64,000 nt of DNA from Plantago major (Eukaryota; Streptophyta; Magnoliopsida; Lamiales; Plantaginaceae), in the NCBI GenBank assembly GCA_026545765.1, contig CM048840.1, positions 84,906,877 to 84,970,876 on the forward strand. Reading direction: 5' to 3'. The notes under the pieces are model-generated. The model saw only the letters and a list, made by a program, of their open reading frames with translations. It was not told the origin of the DNA and did no database searches. The position numbers and the translations under genes are program-made. Shown piece after piece: positions 58,801 to 64,000 of the stretch. Each line of letters starts with the position of its first letter. Position 1 is the first letter of the stretch.

Positions 58801-59963
58801 GAAAAACAGTTTCAGTAATCTTGTGCAGTTTTCTTCAAGTCTTCAATGTCGTTGAGCTTTCTGCCTGGATGTCTTCTTCTTGGTCTTCTTTTCATAAAAT
58901 AAAAATTACATTTTGAGACCTAACATCCTATACAAGATTAGCTAGACTATCATACTTAGTGGGTTTCCTCTTTTACAATGTTCAAGTGAACCAAGAGTAC
59001 TAATCACCTTTCTGAGACTAAGATAAGTCATCATGTTGCTGATCAAAACTATACAGATATTCTTTACAAAATATCTAACAAAATTCCTAACAAATTTCTC
59101 AAGAAATTTCCCAACAAATTTCCCAACAAGGTTGCTTCTTGTAAGGAAGGTTTATTTCTTTCTCAACACAAGTATACTATGGATCTTCTTCGTCAACATC
59201 ACATGGACGGTTGCAAACCATTATCCACTCCTATGGCTACTAAGCGTACTACTTTGGTTGGATAGCTGCTATGGAGTATCGTTGTGCTCTTGGAGGTCTC
59301 AAGTATCTCACCTTAACTCGTACCGATATTGCTTTTACGGTGAACCGTCTTGCACAATCTATGGCCAATCGTTCTGATCATGATTGGGGAGCTGTCAAAA
59401 GGTTGTTTCGCTATCTTAAGGGCACTGTTTACTATGGTCTCTTACTTCGCCCTCCTACTAATTTGTCTCTTACTGCATTCTCTAACTCCGATTTTGGTGG
59501 TGACGGGCATTCCACCGCTGCTTATGTCGTTTTCCCTGGTCCAAATCCTATTTCTTGGCGTTCCCGGAAGTAGTCAGGTGTTGCTTGTTCCTCAACTAAA
59601 GCTGAATATCCTGCTCTCGCCTCTACTTCATCTGAAGTTTGTTGGATTCAACAGTTGTTTCATGAGCTTGGTATACCAGTTCGGACAAGTCCTCGTGCCC
59701 TTTGTGATAATATGAGTACTACTCGTCTTGATCTTCATCCAGTGATGCACTCACGCATGAAGCATATTACGCTTGACTTGCACTTTGTCCGTGACTTGTC
59801 ACACAAGGGTCTCATTTTTGTGCCTTACGTTAATACTTTGGATCAACTTGCAGATTCTCTCACCAAACCCCTTCCTCGAGCTCGTTTTGAGACCTTGCGC
59901 TCCAAAATTTTCGTTGTTGATGGAACGTCTATTTTGCGGGGGCATATTAAGGAAGTTGATTAA
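55899..59963 (+). pseudogene. pol: Element D: copia gag-pol remnant split by a solo LTR
   Basis: The protease has an intact DSGA (56112-56123, in WLVDSGASHHIA). Most of the integrase is missing (deletion near 56380-56460). The RT begins with VSPPPGANVIGCKWFF (about 56785). The palm reads ISNALLHGN and YVDD (57259-57270), up to SYFLGIEV at 57382. There a 1.74-kb solo LTR interrupts the frame, which resumes at 59134. The RT end and RNase H follow (YLTLTRTDIAF, DFGGDGHSTAAY, a TAG at 59572, then STKAEY and LADSLTKPLPRARF) to a stop at about 59961. LTRs of D are not identified; an LTR-like AT-rich tail with TATATATAG occurs at about 60032. Confidence 0.85.
57386..59128 (-). mobile_element. Element C: solo LTR of the Sirevirus-like family
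   Basis: A full-length LTR homologous to those of A and B, minus orientation, between exact AGGTT duplications (57381-57385 and 59129-59133). No internal region, so the two LTRs of a former element recombined. It interrupts the RT codon order of element D, which rejoins when one AGGTT is removed. The G run at 57419-57433 is 15 long. Its outer end (59040-59128) repeats the LTR start several times. Confidence 0.95.
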
Positions 59964-60276
59964 TTATATAATTCTACCTTCTTTAGTTATATATTGAAAT
60001 ATTTTACAACTAGGATATTAATTATAGATTTGTATATATAGAGGCTTATGTCTAACAAATAATTCAATTCACTTTCTATGAATTCATATCTTCTATAAAT
60101 CTAACGCTGATTTAAAAAAGACATTTTAATTGATTTGTACGGAGTATTTTTGAAAACATGTTAGTTGTTGAGTTTATTCAAAGTGGTATAATACATTAAT
60201 TGTTGGCGCATGGGGAATTGAGCAATTTTGTCCTGATTTTCGCTCAATTGGACTTTCTGAGTCTTGATAAGTAATA
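59964..60276. other. AT-rich DNA, possible LTR remnant of D
   Basis: Contains TATATATAGAGGC near 60032 and no coding frame. Confidence 0.3.
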
Positions 60277-60533
60277 CTCCCTCCATTTCAGAGAAAGTGT
60301 TACATTTTGACTTTGACCGGTCAACTGTCTTCGAGTTTGACCACAAATTACTTATAAACGATAATAGTAAATAATTTAATAAAATCATATAATAAAAATT
60401 TAATTACTAAATTTTCATTATATAATTTTAATAATTTATTTATTAATATCGTTTAAGAGTAAATTGTGGTCAAACGCGAAGACAGTTGACCACAGAATAG
60501 TAAAATATAACACTTTTTCTGAAATGGAGGGAG
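60277..60533. mobile_element. Stowaway-like MITE, 257 bp, long hairpin
   Basis: TA flanks (60275-60276 and 60534-60535). Ends CTCCCTCCATTTCAGAGAAA and TTTTTCTGAAATGGAGGGAG are near-complementary. The interior pairs further (GGTCAACTGTCTTCG with CGAAGACAGTTGACC). Confidence 0.9.
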
Positions 60534-60626
60534 TAATTACCAAGTACATCCCACTCTCACACCAATGATACGTGAGATACACGCCCATATTAATCACAAA
60601 GTTTTAGAAGAGACGTGTATTAGTGA

Positions 60627-61056
60627 GATACCTGAAAGACGGATTGATGTTCTTAAGTATATGTGTAATGTTTTAAACAATATCAATAATGTTTTATGAG
60701 TAAACATATTATATCATTTTTTTACGTATATGTGTACCACCGATGTTCTTAGTCAAACCTCTAATGTTTTTAGGTATAACTGTAATGTTTATCCGTCTCT
60801 TTTAGTCTCTTCATAAAACCGTATCTCAGGAGACTTGCTCATATAAAATACAATTTTCAAAACTCAATAAAAAATTTATTACTACTATTTATCAGTTAGA
60901 ACTCAGTTAAAATCCGATAAATTAAAGTTAATGCGTGCCAAGGAGTCCATAAAATGGTAATAAAGGAGAATAAGCAATTGCAAAACCACTAGCACTTAGC
61001 AGATTGAATGCTAATGTACCATGCTAAATACGCGTAGCGTGTTACCCTAATTCTAG
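60627..61056. mobile_element. Helitron-like remnant with a 3' hairpin and CTAG end
   Basis: 60627-60830 matches the dispersed repeat at 22187-22401. The right end has a 6-bp stem hairpin ATACGC-GTA-GCGTGT (61028-61042), then ten bases, then CTAG (61053-61056) followed by T, which is the arrangement of a Helitron 3' terminus. No 5' TC end was located and no helicase is encoded, so this is tentative. Confidence 0.3.
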
Positions 61057-61319
61057 TAATTTAAATAAATAACATTAAATTTGGTAAACAACAACATGAA
61101 CAAATTTAATAAATATTGATTTGTCACGTTAATTAAGAAACTGAATTTGTACTAACTACATACAGTATCTGTATCTGTTGAACAAATTATTTTTGACAAA
61201 TTTTGACAAATTTTGACAAATAATTAACAGGCTAACGTCCCTTCCTGAGTAATTTGGCCTTTTAATTAATTTGAAACATGGTGATATGAGATGACGATGT
61301 GGGGATTGCGTCAAGAGTC
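61057..61319. other. AT-rich DNA with a short triple repeat
   Basis: Three copies of an 11-bp unit (TTTTGACAAAT) lie at about 61190-61222. No gene. Confidence 0.5.
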
Positions 61320-61606
61320 AGACTATCATGGAAGATCTAGAATGGAAGATAGCGAAAGATACAAGTGACAACTGAAGAACAATTCAAAACGGGAAAATGA
61401 AAAGTCAATATTCCATTAGTGTTTTGAGAAAATAGAGAAGAAGATAATAGATAGTTTATTCTAATTATAAAGTGAGAGTACATGCACATATATATACAAG
61501 CGAAAGAATTTTCTAGGACATATTTAGAAGTGTATACTGAATACATTATAACTATTTTAATAACAGTCCTAATCAAATACTAACTCTTGTACATTTATCT
61601 CTAACA
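61320..61606 (-). repeat. Probable 3' LTR of copia remnant F
   Basis: On the minus strand it begins TGTTAGAGATAAATG right after a purine tract (CAAGGGAG) and carries a TATA motif (GTATATATATG). Its far edge is not resolved, and no second LTR is present in the window. Confidence 0.5.
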
Positions 61607-61719
61607 CTCCCTTGAATGAACATGAGTTAGTGATAGTTGGTACGCAAGAGATACTGCCTTGTTAAAAACCTTGCTGAGAAAAATCCAGTGGGATAAATCC
61701 AACTCCCCTGATTGGAGTA

Positions 61720-62460
61720 TCACTTCAACTCTTTGAGTCGATGCATCCCAATCTTTCGAACCAGTCTCTCGAATGATGGAGGTGGAAGTGATTTGGTAAA
61801 TAAGTCCGCCAAGTTGTCAATTGAACGAAACTGTTGAACTTGGATGGATCCTTCTTCTTGTAAATCATGACTAAAGAAAAACTTTGGTGATATGCGCTTT
61901 GTCCGATCACCTTTGATGAAGCCTCCCTTTAATTGAGTTATGCAAGCTACATTGTCCTCATATAGCACAGTTGGAACTTTCTTCTTGAATGTAAGACCAC
62001 ATTTATCTCGAACATGTCCAGTTAAAGATCTTAACCAAACACACTCACGACTTGCTTCGTGAATTGCTAAAATTTCTGCATGGTTAGAAGAAGTAGCAGA
62101 TAAAGTTTGCTTAACAGAACGTCATGAAATAGTTGTACCTCCACATGTAAACAGATAACCTGTTTGAGATCGAGCTTTGTGCGGATCATATTTATATACT
62201 GCATCGGCATGTCCAATTAATTCTGAATTTCTATATTTTGGATACCATCTTCATGAGGTCTAAATGAGTCTTTTTTCACATCGAGAGACCTTACAACCAT
62301 GGGGTATTTATCGGATGAGCTTTATCCATATAAAATCGTTTCAACGGTCTTTCCAAATAATTGGACTGACGGATCCATTTGCCAAATGCTTGATTTGTAG
62401 ACCCAAACAATACTTTGTTTTCTCAAGGTACCCTTTCCTCCATACGGCGTTTCGGAGTTT
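61720..62460 (-). pseudogene. pol: Copia remnant F: RT end and RNase H
   Basis: Reading on the minus strand, the RT C-terminal phrase KYCLGLQIKHLANG (about 62435-62394) is followed by damaged sequence. RNase H comes next: ELIGHADAVYKYDPH, TGYLFTCGGTTIS, a TGA in place of Trp near 62125, then LSATSSNHAEILAIHEASRE. The last 82 codons are open (LYEDNVACITQLKGGF, NLADLFTKSLPPPSFE) to a stop at 61720. These are standard copia RNase H and C-terminal motifs. Upstream pol is absent. Confidence 0.8.
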
Positions 62461-62521
62461 CACAATAACGGCACATAGTGCCGATCTATGTCCGTTTGAA
62501 TGCCTATATTGATCAATAAAC

Positions 62522-62688
62522 TGATAGATTGTAAATATTAGTTTACTATATTTAGGAATCTAGAATTAGAGTTATAGTAGAATTAGACTAACCTAGTTAG
62601 ATTATACTTAGTATAGAACTCTCTATGTTGTAGCATGTATTTATACCACATTGTGGTTAATGAAATATTCACAGAAAACATTCTTTCA
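62522..62688 (+). repeat. Probable short 5' LTR of copia element E
   Basis: Runs from TGATAGATTG to TTCTTTCA and is followed at once by TGGTATCAAG, a slightly altered Met-tRNA primer site. Only one LTR is in the window, so the left edge is a guess. Confidence 0.4.
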
Positions 62689-64000
62689 TGGTATCAAGTT
62701 TGGTTCTCCACAAACCACGCTAATCCATCTTCTTCTCCGCTGCCATCGATCTCGCCCCTCCATCCGGCGATTTCCTTCTTCGATCTGCTTCCACAAGCGA
62801 TCGTCCTCCTGCGGTTTGCTTCCTGCAAAACGCCCTTCATATTCGACTTTGAGCTTCCTGCCAAATCGATATATATATATATATATAAAGCTTGGTTTGC
62901 CTCACGCAATCTATAGCTTCATACATTCGATTAGAGCCTCACGCCAAATCGAACATACAACCTTCTTCCTGATTATCGACCATGTCTGATTCGGAAAAAG
63001 CAACTTCTTCCTCCTCCAAATCGGCGTTTCACTGCGCACTCGCCGTCTCCAACATCAGGAATCATGTTTCTGTCATCCTGGAATTGGAGAATTCCCAATA
63101 TGGGATGTGGGCTGAGCTGTTTAAAATACATGCTCGAGCACACCAGGTTCTGCACCATATCATCGCTCCTGCTCCCCCGAAGGATCAGGTTGGGCCGGCT
63201 TGAGCTTCTGCTCCTAAAACAGATGTGGACAAAGGACTTTGGTCAACCATTGATGCTACTGTTCTTCAATGGATTTATTCAACAATCTCACATGATTTGT
63301 TGTGCACTATTCTTGAACCGGATGCTACAGCTATGGAAGCTTGGAATCGTCTCAAAGATATTTTCCAGGATCATGAAACATCACGGGCTGTTCTTCTTGA
63401 GCAAGAATTTTCGTCTACGCGTCTTGAGGATTTTCCTAATGTTTCTGCTTATTGTCAACGCCTCAAAAGTCTTGCTGATCAATTGAAGAATGTTGGTGCT
63501 TCTGTTGCTGACACGAGATTGGTTTTGCAACTCGTCTCGGGTCTTTCTGATGCGTATAAAGGCGTGGGAACACAAATCCGTCATACCAAGCCTCTTCCTT
63601 CCTTCTCAGAAGCTCGTTCTTCTTTATGTCTTGAGGAACGGGAATTAGGTGTTATGGGATCTCATCACTCTAATTCGGCTATGGTTTCTAATCTTGATTC
63701 GTTCCATCGATAATGTGAATCAGGAAATAAGCGTAATAAGCCTTGAAAACAAGCGCAGCAGCCATATGGCACGCCCAAATAGCACGCAACAAACACGCGC
63801 CACGCACGCAGCGGTGCCAGGCGCCTGCAGCCATGGCGCCCAAGAAGACTGATCGGCACCAAGAGACGGTATATGGCGGTGGGTGCCAATGGCACCACCG
63901 CCTCGCCCCTATCCTACGGCTGCAGCGCTTGCCAGCACAATGACTGCATGGGCATGCCGCAACTCACCGGCTTCTTTTACATACAGCATATATGACCGCG
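62689..64000 (+). pseudogene. gag: Copia element E: gag, running off the right edge
   Basis: ATG at 62982 opens a gag frame (YGMWAELFKIHARAHQVLHH near 63100). A TGA at 63201 interrupts it, and the same frame continues open through the helical gag core (DKGLWSTIDATVLQWIYSTI; AMEAWNRLKDIFQDHETSRA; FPNVSAYCQRLKSLADQLKN) to a TAA at 63711. The sequence after 63714 is Gln/His/Ala-rich with stops, where the zinc knuckle would be expected. An (AT)n microsatellite lies at 62867-62888. Pol would lie beyond the window. Confidence 0.8.

Noticed and set aside
63649-63943. Arg/Ala/His-rich frames at the right edge
   Set aside because: Alternative frames of the decayed gag tail of element E; the gag frame ends at 63711.

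Overview
The window is nuclear DNA of a flowering plant. It carries a group III WRKY gene with plant-type introns, L1-type LINEs with poly(A) tails, Ty1/copia LTR retrotransposons (including Sirevirus-like ones with a third ORF) and Stowaway, Tourist and hAT MITEs. The Tourist-like family starting GGCTCTGTTC reminds me of spinach, beet and quinoa, so a Caryophyllales eudicot is my best but weak guess. No bacterial, organellar or CRISPR feature was found.

Layout. 1-1900: 3' end of a decayed LINE. 1980-7900: gene-poor DNA with MITE ends, a 32-bp hairpin array, a GGT-rich tract, a 45-bp minisatellite, microsatellites and a possible small first exon at 7692-7751. 7926-16986: a broken copia element (Copia-1) bounded by 5-bp GATTT duplications. 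Its 5' LTR is split by about 3.4 kb of foreign DNA that itself carries one Tourist, two Stowaway and one 839-bp hAT element. 16992-21100: the WRKY locus, with an intact minus-strand gene (19815-21098) and a decayed partial duplicate about 3 kb away (17.3-17.76 kb). 21.1-25.3 kb: microsatellite, MITEs and a possible Helitron-like remnant.

25333-41380: a 16-kb Sirevirus-like element (element A, + strand) with two LTRs, a Met-tRNA primer site, degenerate gag-pol, a 28-bp tandem array, a long third ORF interrupted by small GT-AG introns, and ATTAT target duplications. It sits beside a broken minus-strand host gene (41.5-42.4 kb) that also has a short LINE next to it. 43556-55898: a second element of the same family (element B) in opposite orientation, lacking its 3' end. 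55899-59963: a fourth copia element (D), whose reverse transcriptase is split by a solo LTR of the same Sirevirus family (C, 57386-59128, AGGTT duplications). 60-64 kb: a Stowaway MITE, a Helitron-like end, a copia 3' remnant on the minus strand (F) and the start of another copia element (E) running off the window.

The only clearly functional host gene is the WRKY factor; nearly everything else is nested transposon debris. The observations most worth checking are the conserved intron array and private TATA box of the Sirevirus third ORF, seen in both copies, and a patchy gain of CG dinucleotides (mostly CAG or CTG reduced to CG) in elements B, C and one LTR of A. The latter may be a sequencing artefact at methylated CHG sites and would explain some of the apparent frameshifts.
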